Positions 9,252 to 19,383 of a stretch of 47,740 bases of DNA are shown here, piece by piece. Position numbers and translations under genes: made by a program. This stretch comes from Enterobacter sp. R1(2018) (GTDB lineage Bacteria; Pseudomonadota; Gammaproteobacteria; Enterobacterales; Enterobacteriaceae), in NCBI RefSeq assembly GCF_003628475.1, contig NZ_RCAA01000041.1:95681-143420 (forward strand). Reading direction: 5' to 3'. A model generated the notes under the pieces. It was not told the origin of the DNA, did no database searches, and was given only the letters and a program-made list of their open reading frames with translations. Numbering within the stretch: the first letter of the stretch is position 1; the number at the start of each line of letters is the position of its first letter.

Positions 9252-12107
9252 ATGGAAAAGACATATAACCCGCAAGATATCGAACAGCCGCTTTACGAGC
9301 ACTGGGAACAGCAGGGCTACTTTAAGCCAAATGGCGATACCAGCCAGGAAAGCTTCTGCATCATGATCCCGCCGCCGAACGTCACCGGCAGTTTGCATAT
9401 GGGTCACGCCTTCCAGCAGACGATCATGGACACCATGATTCGCTACCAGCGCATGCAGGGGAAAAATACCCTGTGGCAGGCGGGGACTGACCACGCCGGC
9501 ATCGCGACCCAAATGGTCGTCGAGCGCAAAATTGCCGCCGAAGAAGGGAAAACTCGTCATGACTACGGTCGCGATGCCTTTATCGATAAAATCTGGCAGT
9601 GGAAGGCAGAGTCTGGTGGCACCATCACCCGTCAGATGCGTCGTCTTGGCAACTCCGTAGACTGGGAGCGCGAGCGCTTCACCATGGACGAAGGCCTGTC
9701 CAACGCGGTGAAAGAAGTGTTTGTCCGCCTGTACAAAGAAGACCTGATTTATCGCGGCAAGCGCCTGGTAAACTGGGACCCGAAACTGCGCACCGCTATT
9801 TCCGATCTGGAAGTAGAAAACCGCGAGTCCAAAGGCTCCATGTGGCACCTGCGCTATCCGCTGGCTGACGGCGCAAAAACCGCCGACGGCAAAGATTACC
9901 TGATTGTCGCCACCACCCGTCCGGAAACCGTGCTGGGCGATACCGGCGTGGCCGTCAACCCGGAAGATCCGCGCTACAAAGATCTGATCGGCAAGTTCGT
10001 GGTGCTGCCGCTGGTCAACCGCCGTATTCCAGTCGTGGGCGACGAACACGCCGATATGGAAAAAGGCACCGGCTGCGTGAAGATCACCCCGGCCCATGAC
10101 TTTAACGACTATGAGGTCGGCCGCCGCCACGCCCTGCCGATGATCAACATTCTGACCTTCGACGGCGATATCCGCGAAGCGGCCGAAGTGTTTGATACCA
10201 ACGGCGAAGAATCTACCGTTTACAGCAGCGATATTCCGGCTGAATTCCAGAAGCTGGAGCGTTTTGCCGCACGTAAAGCCGTTGTCGCTAAATTCGACGA
10301 AATGGGCCTGCTCGACGAAATCAAACCCCACGATCTGACCGTACCTTACGGCGACCGCGGCGGCGTGGTTATCGAACCTATGCTGACCGACCAGTGGTAC
10401 GTTCGTACCGCTCCGCTGGCGAAAGTGGCGGTTGAAGCCGTTGAACAGGGCGAAATTCAGTTCGTGCCTAAGCAGTACGAAAACATGTACTTCTCCTGGA
10501 TGCGCGATATTCAGGACTGGTGTATCTCCCGCCAGCTGTGGTGGGGTCACCGCATCCCGGCCTGGTACGATGCCGCAGGCAACGTCTACGTGGGCCGTAA
10601 CGAAGCGGAAGTTCGCGCTGAAAATAACCTCGGCGACGACGTTGCGCTAAACCAGGACGAAGACGTGCTGGACACCTGGTTCTCCTCCGGCCTGTGGACG
10701 TTCTCCACCCTCGGCTGGCCTGAGAACACCGAAGCGCTGCGTACCTTCCACCCGACCAGCGTGATGGTCAGCGGCTTCGATATCATCTTCTTCTGGATTG
10801 CGCGCATGATCATGCTGACCATGCACTTCATCAAAGATGAAGACGGCAAGCCGCAGGTGCCGTTTAAAACGGTCTATATGACCGGCCTTATCCGTGACGA
10901 CGAAGGGCAGAAAATGTCCAAGTCCAAGGGCAACGTTATTGACCCGCTGGATATGGTTGACGGCATCTCGCTGGAAGACCTGCTTGAGAAGCGTACCGGC
11001 AATATGATGCAGCCTCAGCTGGCGGAGAAAATCCGCAAGCGCACCGAGAAGCAGTTCCCGAACGGCATCGAGCCGCACGGCACCGACGCGCTGCGCTTTA
11101 CGCTGGCGGCGCTGGCTTCAACCGGTCGCGACATCAACTGGGACATGAAGCGCCTGGAAGGCTACCGCAACTTCTGCAACAAGCTGTGGAACGCCAGCCG
11201 TTTCGTGCTGATGAACACTGAAGACCAGGACTGCGGCTTTGAAAGCGGCGAGCTGGTTCTGTCGCTGGCGGATCGCTGGATTCTGGCCGAGTTCAACCGT
11301 ACCGTGAAGGCGTACCGTGAAGCGCTCGACAGCTATCGCTTCGATATCGCTGCCAACATCCTGTATGAGTTCACCTGGAACCAGTTCTGCGACTGGTATC
11401 TGGAGCTGACCAAGCCGGTGATGAATGACGGTTCTGAAGCCGAACTGCGCGGCACCCGCAATACGCTGGTGAACGTGCTGGAAGGCTTGCTGCGTCTTGC
11501 GCACCCGATCATTCCCTTTATCACCGAAACCATCTGGCAGCGTGTGAAAGTGCTCAAAGGTATCAGCGACGATACCATCATGCTCCAGCCCTTCCCGGCG
11601 TATAACAGCGCTCAGGACGATGAAGCCGCGTTTGCGGACACCGAGTGGCTGAAAGATGTGATCACCGCGGTACGTAATATTCGTGCCGAAATGAATATCG
11701 CGCCGAGCAAACGTCTGGAAGTGCTGCTGCGCGGCTGTAACGAAGAAGCGGTCCGTCGCGTCAACGACAACCGCACCTTCCTGCAAAACCTGGCGCGTCT
11801 GGAAAGCATCACCATCCTGCCGGTTGATGATAAAGGTCCGGTTTCCGTGACCAAAATTATCGACGGCGCAGAGCTGCTGATTCCAATGGCCGGCCTGGTC
11901 GACAAAGCCGCTGAAATTGAACGCCTTGCTAAAGAAGTTGCGAAGATCGAAGTCGAGATCGGCAAAATCGAAGGCAAGCTGTCCAACGAAGGTTTCGTGG
12001 CGCGCGCGCCGGCAGACGTGGTTGCGAAAGAGCGTGAACGCCTGGCGGGCTTTGCCGATGCGAAAGCGAAGCTGATTGAACAGCAGGCCGTTATCGCCGC
12101 GCTGTAG
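9252..12107 (+). CDS. valS: Valine--tRNA ligase ValS
   Basis: A 951-residue class I aminoacyl-tRNA synthetase, identical in length to E. coli ValS. The HIGH-type motif is in [15 protein letters not shown] (about residues 41-55) and the KMSKS loop in [18 protein letters not shown] (about residue 554). Between them is the editing domain that clears mischarged threonine ([17 protein letters not shown]). The end carries the Val-type coiled coil ([20 protein letters not shown] onward). It follows holC by six bases and is closed by a strong rho-independent terminator. No frameshift is seen. Confidence 0.99.
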   Translation: MEKTYNPQDIEQPLYEHWEQQGYFKPNGDTSQESFCIMIPPPNVTGSLHMGHAFQQTIMDTMIRYQRMQGKNTLWQAGTDHAGIATQMVVERKIAAEEGKTRHDYGRDAFIDKIWQWKAESGGTITRQMRRLGNSVDWERERFTMDEGLSNAVKEVFVRLYKEDLIYRGKRLVNWDPKLRTAISDLEVENRESKGSMWHLRYPLADGAKTADGKDYLIVATTRPETVLGDTGVAVNPEDPRYKDLIGKFVVLPLVNRRIPVVGDEHADMEKGTGCVKITPAHDFNDYEVGRRHALPMINILTFDGDIREAAEVFDTNGEESTVYSSDIPAEFQKLERFAARKAVVAKFDEMGLLDEIKPHDLTVPYGDRGGVVIEPMLTDQWYVRTAPLAKVAVEAVEQGEIQFVPKQYENMYFSWMRDIQDWCISRQLWWGHRIPAWYDAAGNVYVGRNEAEVRAENNLGDDVALNQDEDVLDTWFSSGLWTFSTLGWPENTEALRTFHPTSVMVSGFDIIFFWIARMIMLTMHFIKDEDGKPQVPFKTVYMTGLIRDDEGQKMSKSKGNVIDPLDMVDGISLEDLLEKRTGNMMQPQLAEKIRKRTEKQFPNGIEPHGTDALRFTLAALASTGRDINWDMKRLEGYRNFCNKLWNASRFVLMNTEDQDCGFESGELVLSLADRWILAEFNRTVKAYREALDSYRFDIAANILYEFTWNQFCDWYLELTKPVMNDGSEAELRGTRNTLVNVLEGLLRLAHPIIPFITETIWQRVKVLKGISDDTIMLQPFPAYNSAQDDEAAFADTEWLKDVITAVRNIRAEMNIAPSKRLEVLLRGCNEEAVRRVNDNRTFLQNLARLESITILPVDDKGPVSVTKIIDGAELLIPMAGLVDKAAEIERLAKEVAKIEVEIGKIEGKLSNEGFVARAPADVVAKERERLAGFADAKAKLIEQQAVIAAL

Positions 12108-12123
12108 CTGAGTCGTTAAGCGT

Positions 12124-12153
12124 AAAAAGCCGGGAGCATTCCCGGCTTTTTTT
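12124..12153 (+). terminator. Rho-independent terminator after valS
   Basis: Stem AAAGCCGGGA / TCCCGGCTTT with a GCAT loop and a run of seven T, about 20 bases after the valS stop. It ends the pepA-holC-valS transcription unit. Confidence 0.92.
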
Positions 12154-12238
12154 ATGGAAGGTTGAAAGATCCTCTCTTGCACCCTTTTCAAGGTAGTGCT
12201 ATTAACTCGCCCTATGTGTCCCAGGAATTACGAGCCAA

Positions 12239-12745
12239 ATGATGAACATTGCTGCTCCGGTCGATCTTGCCCTGCGCAGGATTTCCGCCCATGACAATCC
12301 CGCCATCGCCCGCGTGATCCGCGAGGTGTCCGCTGAATATGGCTTAACGGCCGACAAAGGCTACACGGTCGCGGATCCTAACCTGGACGAGCTTTATCAG
12401 CTCTACAGCAAGCCCGGCCATGCTTACTGGGTCGTGGAGCTGGAAGGTAAAGTCGTTGGCGGCGGCGGCGTCGCGCCTTTGTCCTGCAGCGAGCCGGATA
12501 TCTGCGAGCTGCAGAAAATGTACTTCCTGCCGGTGGTTCGCGGCAAAGGTCTGGCGAAGCGGTTGGCGCTGCAGGCGATGGATTTTGCCCGCGAGCAGGG
12601 CTTTAAGCGCTGCTATCTGGAAACCACAGCCTTTCTGACCGAAGCTATCGCGCTGTACGAGCGCCTGGGCTTCGAGCATATTTCTGAGCCTCTCGGCTGT
12701 ACCGGGCACGTGGACTGCGAAGTCAGGATGCTCAAGACGCTTTAA
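12239..12745 (+). CDS. yjgM: GNAT-family N-acetyltransferase YjgM
   Basis: A 168-residue acetyltransferase nearly collinear with E. coli YjgM (167). The acetyl-CoA site is seen in [20 protein letters not shown] (about residues 97-116; RGKGLAK is the pyrophosphate loop), followed by [20 protein letters not shown]. The substrate is not evident from sequence. Two adjacent ATG codons (12239, 12242) can start it; the AGGA ribosome site at 12223 is a little far from both. It stands alone after the valS terminator, and a REP-like palindrome follows before the convergent neighbour. Confidence 0.92.
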   Translation: MMNIAAPVDLALRRISAHDNPAIARVIREVSAEYGLTADKGYTVADPNLDELYQLYSKPGHAYWVVELEGKVVGGGGVAPLSCSEPDICELQKMYFLPVVRGKGLAKRLALQAMDFAREQGFKRCYLETTAFLTEAIALYERLGFEHISEPLGCTGHVDCEVRMLKTL

Positions 12746-12751
12746 TAGCCC

Positions 12752-12779
12752 AGGCGGACAAGCGCAACGCTATCCACCT
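12752..12779. repeat. Single REP-like palindromic unit
   Basis: Imperfect palindrome beginning AGGCGGACAAGCG and ending CGCTATCCACCT, resembling the GGTGGATAAGCG units of the paired repeats elsewhere in the window. It lies between convergent yjgM and the hypothetical gene at 12788-13612. Confidence 0.5.
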
Positions 12780-12787
12780 GATACAGG

Positions 12788-13612
12788 CTATTGCTCCTCA
12801 AATGACAGTCGAATAATCGCGGCGGCTTTCTGCGGCGGCAGCAGCATGACGTTTCGCCATAAATCCTGCACCAGATTGCAGACCACGGCTTCTTTGCCCA
12901 CGGCTTTGTGCGGATCGGCTATGAGCTCAATATCCTGACCGTATTGTTTAACCAGCCGCTGAACGATCGGCTGGATGTCTTGCCGGGCCTGCTCACGCTC
13001 TTCGGCAGTCACGGTATGTTTATCCGGACCAAAAGCGGAGCGCAGCATTTCTGCATCGACTTCCATACGGCGTAAATTGACCTCTCGCGGAATGATACGC
13101 ACCACATTAATGCCGCCTTTCACCGCCGGGAACAGGAAACGAAAACAGTCGTCATCGCTGGCTTTTTGCACCATCGCCGTTTGCTGCATATTGATTTGCA
13201 TATAGGCCACTACGTTTGCATCGGCTGCGTTCTGCAATTGTTTCATCTGGAAGGCGAGGATCCGCGGCTGAATGGCGTCGATTATCTGCTGCTCCGATTT
13301 GCCTTCTTTGTGCATTGTCAGCGCCTGCTGGCGAACGGAGGCGAAGAGCTCGGGCTGACGTTCTTTCATCACCTGATAAACCGGCATCTTATTGAAAGCT
13401 TCATCGAACTGGCTTTCCGATGACAGCTCCGCGCTTTTCCCGTCGCGGGGAATCAGGTACTTCACATCAATAATGTTCCACGCCACGATAGCGACGGCGG
13501 CAATAGCCACGGCGGCTACTTTTCCGATCCAACCCTTTTTACGGGCGACGCCCACCACAGCGGCAATCACCGCGCCGACATAGCCTGCAAGAATTACGTG
13601 AGTCCAGTTCAT
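12788..13612 (-). CDS. Unrecognised membrane-anchored protein
   Basis: A 274-residue protein I do not recognise. Two hydrophobic segments near residues 4-23 and 28-47 (ILAGYVGAVIAAVVGVA, then VAAVAIAAVAIVAWNII) should anchor it in the inner membrane; the rest is soluble and rich in Gln, Lys and Glu, with long helical stretches around residues 90-150 (MKLQNA and YMQINMQQTAMVQKASDD regions) and one DDDC cluster. It begins 12 bases after the miaE stop, so the two are very likely one transcript after rraB. In E. coli the equivalent slot between rraB and yjgM holds yjgN, a different multi-spanning protein. No enzymatic motif was found, and no function is proposed. Confidence 0.8.
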   Translation of the reverse strand: MNWTHVILAGYVGAVIAAVVGVARKKGWIGKVAAVAIAAVAIVAWNIIDVKYLIPRDGKSAELSSESQFDEAFNKMPVYQVMKERQPELFASVRQQALTMHKEGKSEQQIIDAIQPRILAFQMKQLQNAADANVVAYMQINMQQTAMVQKASDDDCFRFLFPAVKGGINVVRIIPREVNLRRMEVDAEMLRSAFGPDKHTVTAEEREQARQDIQPIVQRLVKQYGQDIELIADPHKAVGKEAVVCNLVQDLWRNVMLLPPQKAAAIIRLSFEEQ

Positions 13613-13624
13613 TGAATGTCCTTA

Positions 13625-14389
13625 TTAATCAGGGTCAGGTACGCCGCTATGGAAACGGAGTTCGCTATCCGGGCTGGAGATTAACGCCGCCTCTATTTCA
13701 CCAAAAAAGCGCACCCGGTCGCTGATGTCGCCACCGGCAATGCTTTCAGCCAGAGCAAGATAATCCTGATAATGTCGGGCTTCTGAACGCAGCAGGGACA
13801 AATAAAATTTCTGCAACTCGCAGTCCAGATGCGGCGCCAGGGCCGCAAAACGCTCGCATGAACGCGCTTCGATATAGGCGCCGCAGATAAGCTTATCCAC
13901 CAGCATCACGGGTTCGTGCGTACGCACCTCGCTCAGCAAACTTTTAGCATAGCGGCTGGCGGTGATTTTCACGTAGGGAATGTTACGGGCAATCATCAAC
14001 TCGCGCACCTGCCAGAAATGGTGCAGCTCTTCTTTGATCAGCAAAACCATGCTGTCGATGAGCGCCTGGCCCCATGCCGTGCGCGTTTTGGGCATTACGC
14101 TTTTGCTGAGGCCTTTATGCAGCGTGATGAAGTCCGGTGCTTCGCCTTCACGGAAGGTAAAATCTTCGTAAGGTTTTAACCAGTCCAGCAGCGCCCGGGC
14201 GCTGGACTTATCGGCAACGTATTTGCGGATCAGCAGCATGGCCGTCTGCGCGGCTTTAAGTTCGCAAACCATATGATCGGTGAGCAGCAAAGGCAGATGT
14301 TCAGGCCTGCGGGCTTTAGCAATCCACGCATCGGGAGTTGGGCAGTGCAGGAAATTAAGAACCGGGGAAAGCAGCTCGGGGTAATTCAT
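13625..14389 (-). CDS. miaE: tRNA-(ms2io6A37) hydroxylase MiaE
   Basis: A 254-residue non-haem diiron monooxygenase that hydroxylates the isopentenyl group of ms2i6A at position 37 of tRNAs reading UNN codons, using molecular oxygen. The ferritin-like diiron ligands are visible in EELHHFWQV (ExxH), YIEARSCERF and SEARHYQDY (ExxH). The frame is open to 14440, but the family begins MNYPELLSPVL, so the start is 14389; the ribosome site is weak. The gene is present in Salmonella and Klebsiella-type genomes and absent from E. coli K-12, which helps place the organism. It lies between rraB and an unrecognised membrane protein on the same strand. Confidence 0.94.
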   Translation of the reverse strand: MNYPELLSPVLNFLHCPTPDAWIAKARRPEHLPLLLTDHMVCELKAAQTAMLLIRKYVADKSSARALLDWLKPYEDFTFREGEAPDFITLHKGLSKSVMPKTRTAWGQALIDSMVLLIKEELHHFWQVRELMIARNIPYVKITASRYAKSLLSEVRTHEPVMLVDKLICGAYIEARSCERFAALAPHLDCELQKFYLSLLRSEARHYQDYLALAESIAGGDISDRVRFFGEIEAALISSPDSELRFHSGVPDPD

Positions 14390-14415
14390 GTTTGGGTATT
14401 CGTAGCTGGTTGAAA

Positions 14416-14439
14416 TGCAGCGGCGGGGTAGCCGCTGCA
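14416..14439. other. Stem-loop between rraB and miaE
   Basis: Perfect 9-bp inverted repeat TGCAGCGGC / GCCGCTGCA with a six-base loop. No T-tract follows on the minus strand, so partial attenuation or mRNA protection between rraB and miaE is more likely than full termination. Confidence 0.55.
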
Positions 14440-14448
14440 CGTAAGGAC

Positions 14449-14874
14449 TTAATGACGCACGCCGTCGTCGTCTTCGTCCACAAAATCTTCTTCTTCGCCC
14501 TCTTCGCCTTCTTCGCCGTTCGGGTCTTCGTAATAGGTGCCCCAGCCGTCGTACTCCACGCCAAACTTCTCGGCGAGGTTCAGCAGCTGCTCAACCTGCT
14601 CGTCCAGCAGCTCGGCTTTCAGCGCGCATTCGCTCAGCACGTCGCAGCAGATGACGGTATCGCCCTCTTCCACTTCAAGCTCTTCCGGGTCGGTCACTTC
14701 ATAACCCATTTTGAACGCTTCAACCGCTGCTTTTTCCAGGGTTTCAAAGTCGTCTGCAGAAAGGTGATGTTCGATGGTATACAGCGCGTCCGGATCGCTG
14801 CCATCTTCCAGTAATTCTTCAATAATCAAACGCGTTTCTTCGCGTTGCTCTTCCAGCAGTTCTGGATTTGCCAT
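14449..14874 (-). CDS. rraB: Regulator of RNase E activity RraB
   Basis: A 141-residue acidic protein that binds RNase E and changes the composition and activity of the RNA degradosome. It matches E. coli RraB (138) throughout: [20 protein letters not shown] at the start, the middle run [20 protein letters not shown], the [13 protein letters not shown] stretch and the acidic tail ending [12 protein letters not shown]. The open frame begins at 14985, but GAGGAAAGG directly before the ATG at 14874 fixes the start. It is divergent from argI. A stem-loop and miaE follow on the same strand. Confidence 0.97.
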   Translation of the reverse strand: MANPELLEEQREETRLIIEELLEDGSDPDALYTIEHHLSADDFETLEKAAVEAFKMGYEVTDPEELEVEEGDTVICCDVLSECALKAELLDEQVEQLLNLAEKFGVEYDGWGTYYEDPNGEEGEEGEEEDFVDEDDDGVRH

Positions 14875-14971
14875 GGCCCTTTCCTCAATGTGTCGGCAGA
14901 TACTTCTATTTTCACACACGCATCGATTTGCCTCCACCTTTCCCGCTAAAGATTTGCGGCCGGGGGGTTGC

Positions 14972-15010
14972 AAATGAATATTCATACATATAAATTGAAT
15001 TTTAATTCAA
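14972..15010 (+). promoter_or_regulatory. Double ARG box (ArgR operator) and promoter of argI
   Basis: Two 18-bp ARG boxes, AAATGAATATTCATACAT (14972-14989) and AATTGAATTTTAATTCAA (14993-15010), separated by three bases: the canonical ArgR operator layout with a 21-bp repeat. They overlap a plausible promoter, TTGCAA (14968-14973) and TATAAA (14989-14994), although that spacer is short at 15 bp. Arginine-loaded ArgR should repress argI here. Confidence 0.92.
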
Positions 15011-15038
15011 TAAGTGGCCTGCGCCATGTGAGGAAAAG

Positions 15039-16043
15039 ATGAGTCACTTTTATCAAAAGCACTTTCTTAAGTTACTGGATTTTACCCCTGCACAACTCAA
15101 TGAATTATTAGCCCTTTCCGCCAAGCTGAAGGCCGACAAGAAAAAAGGTTGCGAAACTCAGCAGCTTACCGGAAAAAACATTGCGCTCATCTTCGAAAAA
15201 GACTCAACCCGCACCCGATGCTCTTTCGAAGTTGCCGCTTATGACCAGGGCGCTCGCGTCACTTACCTCGGCCCAAGCGGCAGTCAAATTGGGCATAAAG
15301 AATCAATTAAAGATACCGCGCGCGTGCTGGGCAGAATGTACGATGGCATTCAGTATCGCGGTTACGGCCAGGAAATCGTCGAAACCCTCGCGGAATTTGC
15401 CGGCGTGCCGGTATGGAACGGCCTGACCAACGAATTCCACCCCACGCAGCTGCTGGCCGATCTGCTGACCATGCAGGAACATCTGCCCGGCAAATCCCTC
15501 AACGAGATGACGCTGGTCTACGCCGGCGATGCGCGCAACAACATGGGCAACACTATGCTGGAGGCCGCCGCGTTGACCGGCCTCGATTTGCGCCTTGTCG
15601 CGCCAAAACCCTGCTGGCCGGATGAAAAACTGGTCGCCGAATGCCAGTCGTTGGCCGCACAAACCGGCGGCAAAATCACCCTCACCGAAGATGTCGCCAG
15701 CGGCGTGAAAGGCGCTGATTTCATCTATACCGACGTGTGGGTGTCCATGGGTGAAGCCAAAGAGAAATGGGCTGAACGTATCAGTCTGCTGCGCCCTTAT
15801 CAGGTAAACGGTGCCATGCTCGCTCTTACAGGCAACCCGCAGGTCAAGTTTCTCCATTGCCTTCCGGCGTTCCACGACGACCAGACGACGCTGGGTAAGC
15901 AAATGGCGGAACAGTATGGTCTGCACGGCGGAATGGAGGTTACCGATGAGGTGTTTGAATCCGCGGCCAGTATCGTCTTTGACCAGGCGGAAAACCGCAT
16001 GCATACCATCAAAGCGGTAATGGTCGCTACGCTGGCTAAATAG
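15039..16043 (+). CDS. argI: Ornithine carbamoyltransferase, anabolic (ArgI)
   Basis: A 334-residue enzyme that makes citrulline from ornithine and carbamoyl phosphate in arginine synthesis. The carbamoyl phosphate loop STRTR is at residues 56-60; NEFHPTQ, DVWVSMG and the ornithine-site HCLPAFHD are all present. A second, catabolic copy (arcB) lies 3.4 kb away with clear but incomplete identity. This one is assigned to biosynthesis because of the double ARG box at its promoter and its position beside rraB and tabA as in E. coli. A GAGGAAAAG ribosome site precedes the ATG. Confidence 0.96.
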   Translation: MSHFYQKHFLKLLDFTPAQLNELLALSAKLKADKKKGCETQQLTGKNIALIFEKDSTRTRCSFEVAAYDQGARVTYLGPSGSQIGHKESIKDTARVLGRMYDGIQYRGYGQEIVETLAEFAGVPVWNGLTNEFHPTQLLADLLTMQEHLPGKSLNEMTLVYAGDARNNMGNTMLEAAALTGLDLRLVAPKPCWPDEKLVAECQSLAAQTGGKITLTEDVASGVKGADFIYTDVWVSMGEAKEKWAERISLLRPYQVNGAMLALTGNPQVKFLHCLPAFHDDQTTLGKQMAEQYGLHGGMEVTDEVFESAASIVFDQAENRMHTIKAVMVATLAK

Positions 16044-16053
16044 TATCGCTCTC

Positions 16054-16085
16054 CCCGGCCGCCTCCTTTCAGAGAGAAGGCCGGG
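16054..16085. repeat. Hairpin repeat between argI and tabA
   Basis: CCCGGCC (16054-16060) with GGCCGGG (16079-16085), enclosing a CTCC/AGAGAG segment; the end GGCCGGGAT resembles the tail of the CCCTCTCC-family repeats after pepA and treC. It lies between convergent argI and tabA and could act as a shared transcript end, but has no T-run. Confidence 0.45.
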
Positions 16086-16097
16086 ATAGCCTGGTTA

Positions 16098-16607
<510 letters not shown>

Positions 16608-16875
16608 TTATCGCCACGGCTTTTTCACCAAAACCTGTGCTAACGCATGTTTATTGCAGAAGATGTTAAAGATCTGCTACGGACGAGAAGTTTTTATGCA
16701 GTAAAAGAGCATAAAACAGATTTTCAACTTATAGAGCCATTATTTAACCTTATGTTTTTAAGACTTTTTTATAGAAAAATGATCGCCACTCACATTTTGC
16801 ATTCGCTAATTTAACGTGAAATAAATCATAATTATTTGCCGTATATTTATATGCAGGCAATGAAAGTCTTTCTGC

Positions 16876-16915
16876 CATGCATAATTATGCGTTTATTTTT
16901 AAAATAGCATTCATT
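16876..16915. promoter_or_regulatory. Candidate ARG boxes upstream of arcA
   Basis: TGCATAATTATGCG (16878-16891) fits the ARG-box palindrome form, and a half-good box TAAAATAGCATTCA (16900-16913) lies 22 bp further on, close to the usual 21-bp register. ArgR, or the ArgR-like protein at the end of the arc cluster, could bind here. The second box is degenerate. Confidence 0.4.
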
Positions 16916-17036
16916 TTCAGCAGCTTATAAAAATCACCATCTTGCATAAAATAACAAAATCATAACAACCACAGAATAGAAAAAAATATAACGCGCTTAA
17001 TTATTCATCCATCCCCTCACGCTTATTTACTATTCC

Positions 17037-17050
17037 CTGACCGTTATCAA
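17037..17050. promoter_or_regulatory. Candidate FNR site upstream of arcA
   Basis: CTGACCGTTATCAA matches the FNR consensus TTGAT-N4-ATCAA at 8 of 10 positions. Arginine deiminase clusters are commonly induced without oxygen, so an FNR site is plausible, but no -10 element at the expected distance is obvious. Confidence 0.35.
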
Positions 17051-17081
17051 TTAATTAACAGAGAAGTCCAAAGTCGCTTGA

Positions 17082-17103
17082 ACACGTGATAAACCTCACA
17101 TTA
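17082..17103. promoter_or_regulatory. Candidate CRP site upstream of arcA
   Basis: CGTGA (17085-17089), six bases, TCACA (17096-17100) matches TGTGA-N6-TCACA at 9 of 10 core positions and continues with TT as in the extended consensus. It predicts cAMP-dependent control of arginine catabolism. Confidence 0.55.
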
Positions 17104-17163
17104 AATAACCCCAGTAAAATTAAGATACGCCCCGAAGACACCAGGTAAATATATCTCAGACAG

Positions 17164-17183
17164 GATGCAAAATATTTTGCATC
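17164..17183. promoter_or_regulatory. Perfect 20-bp palindrome in front of arcA
   Basis: GATGCAAAATATTTTGCATC, centred 50 bp before the arcA start codon. It resembles ARG-box halves (TGCA) but its arms are one base further apart per side than an ARG box. It may be an operator for an unidentified dimeric regulator or a 5'-leader hairpin. Confidence 0.6.
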
Positions 17184-17223
17184 ACGGCCTCCTTCATCTC
17201 CTGATTAATATAAAGGAATAGTC

Positions 17224-18444
17224 ATGAACAAACATTATGTCGGTTCCGAAATTGGACAATTGCGCAGCGTCATGCTGCATCGCCCCAATCTCAGCCTGAA
17301 AAGACTGACCCCTTCTAATTGCCAGGAGCTTTTATTTGATGATGTTTTATCGGTAGAGCGCGCGGGAGAGGAACACGATATTTTCGCTAATACCCTGCGT
17401 GGCGAAGGGGTGGAAGTTTTATTGCTAACTGACTTACTGACCCAAACCTTAGATATCAGCGATGCCAAAGCATGGCTGCTGGAAACGCAGATTTCCGACT
17501 ATCGCCTCGGGCCGGCTTTCGCCTCTGATATCCGCGGCTGGCTGGCCGATATGCCCCACCGCGAGCTTGCCCGTCGCCTCAGCGGCGGCCTGACCTACGG
17601 AGAAATACCAGCCTATATTCATAATATGGTCGTCGATACTCACCAGGCGACCGATTTTATTATGAAGCCGCTGCCAAACCATTTATTCACCCGCGACACT
17701 TCGTGCTGGATTTATAACGGCGTTTCCATTAACCCGATGGCGAAAGCCGCCCGCCAGCGTGAAACAAATAATCTGCGCGCTATTTATCGCTGGCACCCGG
17801 CGTTCACCGACGGCAACTTTATTAAATACTACGGCGACGACAATATTAATTATGACCATGCCACATTAGAAGGCGGCGACGTTTTAGTTATCGGGCGCGG
17901 GGCGGTTTTAATCGGCATGTCCGAACGCACTACGCCGCAGGGCGTGGAATTCCTGGCCGAATCCTTATTCAAACATCAACAGGCGACCCGCGTTATCGCC
18001 GTGGAGCTGCCGAAACATCGCTCCTGCATGCACCTCGATACGGTTATGACGCATATCGATATCGACACCTTCTCCGTCTATCCGGAAGTAGTACGCAAAG
18101 ATGCCCAGTGCTGGACCCTTACCCCGGACGGGCACGGCGGCATCAAACGCCATCAGGAACCTCATCTGCTGCACGCCATCGAACTGGCGCTGGGCATCGA
18201 TCAGGTGCGCTTAATCACAACCGGCGGCGACGCCTTCGAAGCGGAGCGCGAACAGTGGAACGACGCCAACAACGTGCTGACCGTCCGTCCGGGCGTGGTT
18301 ATCGGCTATGAACGCAATATCTGGACTAACGAAAAATACGACAAAGCCGGCATCACCGTATTACCGATTCCGGGTGATGAATTAGGCCGCGGCCGCGGCG
18401 GCGCCCGCTGCATGAGCTGCCCGCTGGAACGTGACGGCATTTAA
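17224..18444 (+). CDS. arcA: Arginine deiminase ArcA
   Basis: A 406-residue guanidino-modifying enzyme that hydrolyses arginine to citrulline and ammonia, the first step of the arginine deiminase route. The nucleophile is Cys396 in the C-terminal [28 protein letters not shown] and [14 protein letters not shown] supply the other conserved active-site residues. Length matches the family (about 406-418). An AAGGA ribosome site precedes the ATG. It heads arcA-arcC-arcB-arcD and an ArgR-like gene, giving ATP, ammonia and ornithine from arginine; ammonia may also help acid survival. The cluster occupies the same chromosomal slot as in Salmonella. Upstream sites suggest CRP, FNR and ArgR-type control. 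Confidence 0.97.
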   Translation: MNKHYVGSEIGQLRSVMLHRPNLSLKRLTPSNCQELLFDDVLSVERAGEEHDIFANTLRGEGVEVLLLTDLLTQTLDISDAKAWLLETQISDYRLGPAFASDIRGWLADMPHRELARRLSGGLTYGEIPAYIHNMVVDTHQATDFIMKPLPNHLFTRDTSCWIYNGVSINPMAKAARQRETNNLRAIYRWHPAFTDGNFIKYYGDDNINYDHATLEGGDVLVIGRGAVLIGMSERTTPQGVEFLAESLFKHQQATRVIAVELPKHRSCMHLDTVMTHIDIDTFSVYPEVVRKDAQCWTLTPDGHGGIKRHQEPHLLHAIELALGIDQVRLITTGGDAFEAEREQWNDANNVLTVRPGVVIGYERNIWTNEKYDKAGITVLPIPGDELGRGRGGARCMSCPLERDGI

Positions 18445-18460
18445 GGCAAGGAGAGAAAAA

Positions 18461-19372
18461 ATGGAACACAAACCAACCCTGGTTGTAGCGCTTGGCGGCA
18501 ATGCGCTGCTGAAAAGGGGCGAGCCGCTGGAAGCCGAAATCCAGCGTAAAAATATCGATCTGGCGGCAAAAACCATCGCTCAGCTGACCGCCTGCTGGCG
18601 CGTAGTGCTGGTCCACGGCAACGGTCCGCAGGTAGGTCTGCTGGCGTTACAGAACAGCGCCTATCAGAAGGTCGCCCCCTATCCGCTCGATATTCTCGGC
18701 GCGGAAAGCCAGGGAATGATCGGCTACATGCTGCAGCAATCGCTTAAGAACCATCTGCCGGCCAGGGAAGTCAGCGTGTTGCTGACCCAGGTGGAAGTGG
18801 ATGCCGAAGATCCGGCGTTTCACCATCCCACCAAGTACATCGGTCCGGTGTACGACCAGGCGCAGGCCAATGCCCTGGCCGCTGAAAAAGGCTGGTCGAT
18901 AAAAGCGGACGGCCAGTATTTTCGCCGCGTGGTGCCCTCTCCACAGCCGAAAAGGATTGTGGAAAGCGATGCGATTACGGCGCTTATCCAACGCGATCAT
19001 TTGGTTATCTGCAACGGCGGCGGCGGCGTGCCGGTCGTGGAGAGAGCCGATGGCTATCACGGCATTGAGGCGGTCATCGACAAGGATCTCTCCGCCGCGC
19101 TGCTGGCGCGCCAGATTGAAGCGGACGCGCTGCTAATTCTGACCGATGCCGACGCGGTCTATCTCGACTGGGGCATGGCAACGCAGCGCCCGATTACCCA
19201 CATCACGCCGGAAGAGCTGGACGGCATGGCGTTTGACGCCGGTTCGATGGGGCCGAAAGTTGCCGCCTGCAGCAGATTTGTTGCCCAGTGCCACGGCATT
19301 GCGGGCATTGGCGCGCTGGCGGACGGGCCAGCCATTCTGGCAGGCGAGAAAGGCACGCTGATCCGGGAATAA
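18461..19372 (+). CDS. arcC: Carbamate kinase ArcC
   Basis: A 303-residue amino-acid kinase-family enzyme that transfers the phosphate of carbamoyl phosphate to ADP, giving ATP, ammonia and carbon dioxide. Motifs VVALGGNALLKRGE near the start, VHGNGPQVGLL (about residue 52) and VIDKDLSAALLA (about residue 215) are intact. The open frame begins at 18431, but the ATG at 18461 follows AAGGAGAG and fits the family. It starts 16 bases after the arcA stop, and a palindromic repeat pair separates it from arcB. It is the energy-yielding last step of the arc pathway. Confidence 0.96.
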   Translation: MEHKPTLVVALGGNALLKRGEPLEAEIQRKNIDLAAKTIAQLTACWRVVLVHGNGPQVGLLALQNSAYQKVAPYPLDILGAESQGMIGYMLQQSLKNHLPAREVSVLLTQVEVDAEDPAFHHPTKYIGPVYDQAQANALAAEKGWSIKADGQYFRRVVPSPQPKRIVESDAITALIQRDHLVICNGGGGVPVVERADGYHGIEAVIDKDLSAALLARQIEADALLILTDADAVYLDWGMATQRPITHITPEELDGMAFDAGSMGPKVAACSRFVAQCHGIAGIGALADGPAILAGEKGTLIRE

Positions 19373-19383
19373 GCGTCGAAAAA

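Noticed and set aside
9072-10550. Long open frame of 492 codons on the minus strand, opposite holC and valS
   Set aside because: It is a shadow of valS codon usage: low-complexity His/Gln/Val-rich product, no ribosome site, and an essential well-conserved gene on the other strand.
11118-12191. Open frame of 357 codons opposite the 3' half of valS
   Set aside because: Same shadow effect; it runs through the valS terminator and resembles no protein family.
17164-17183. Palindrome before arcA as a canonical ARG box
   Set aside because: TGCA arms are two bases too far apart overall compared with TGAAT-N4-ATTCA boxes, and no partner box lies at 21 bp.
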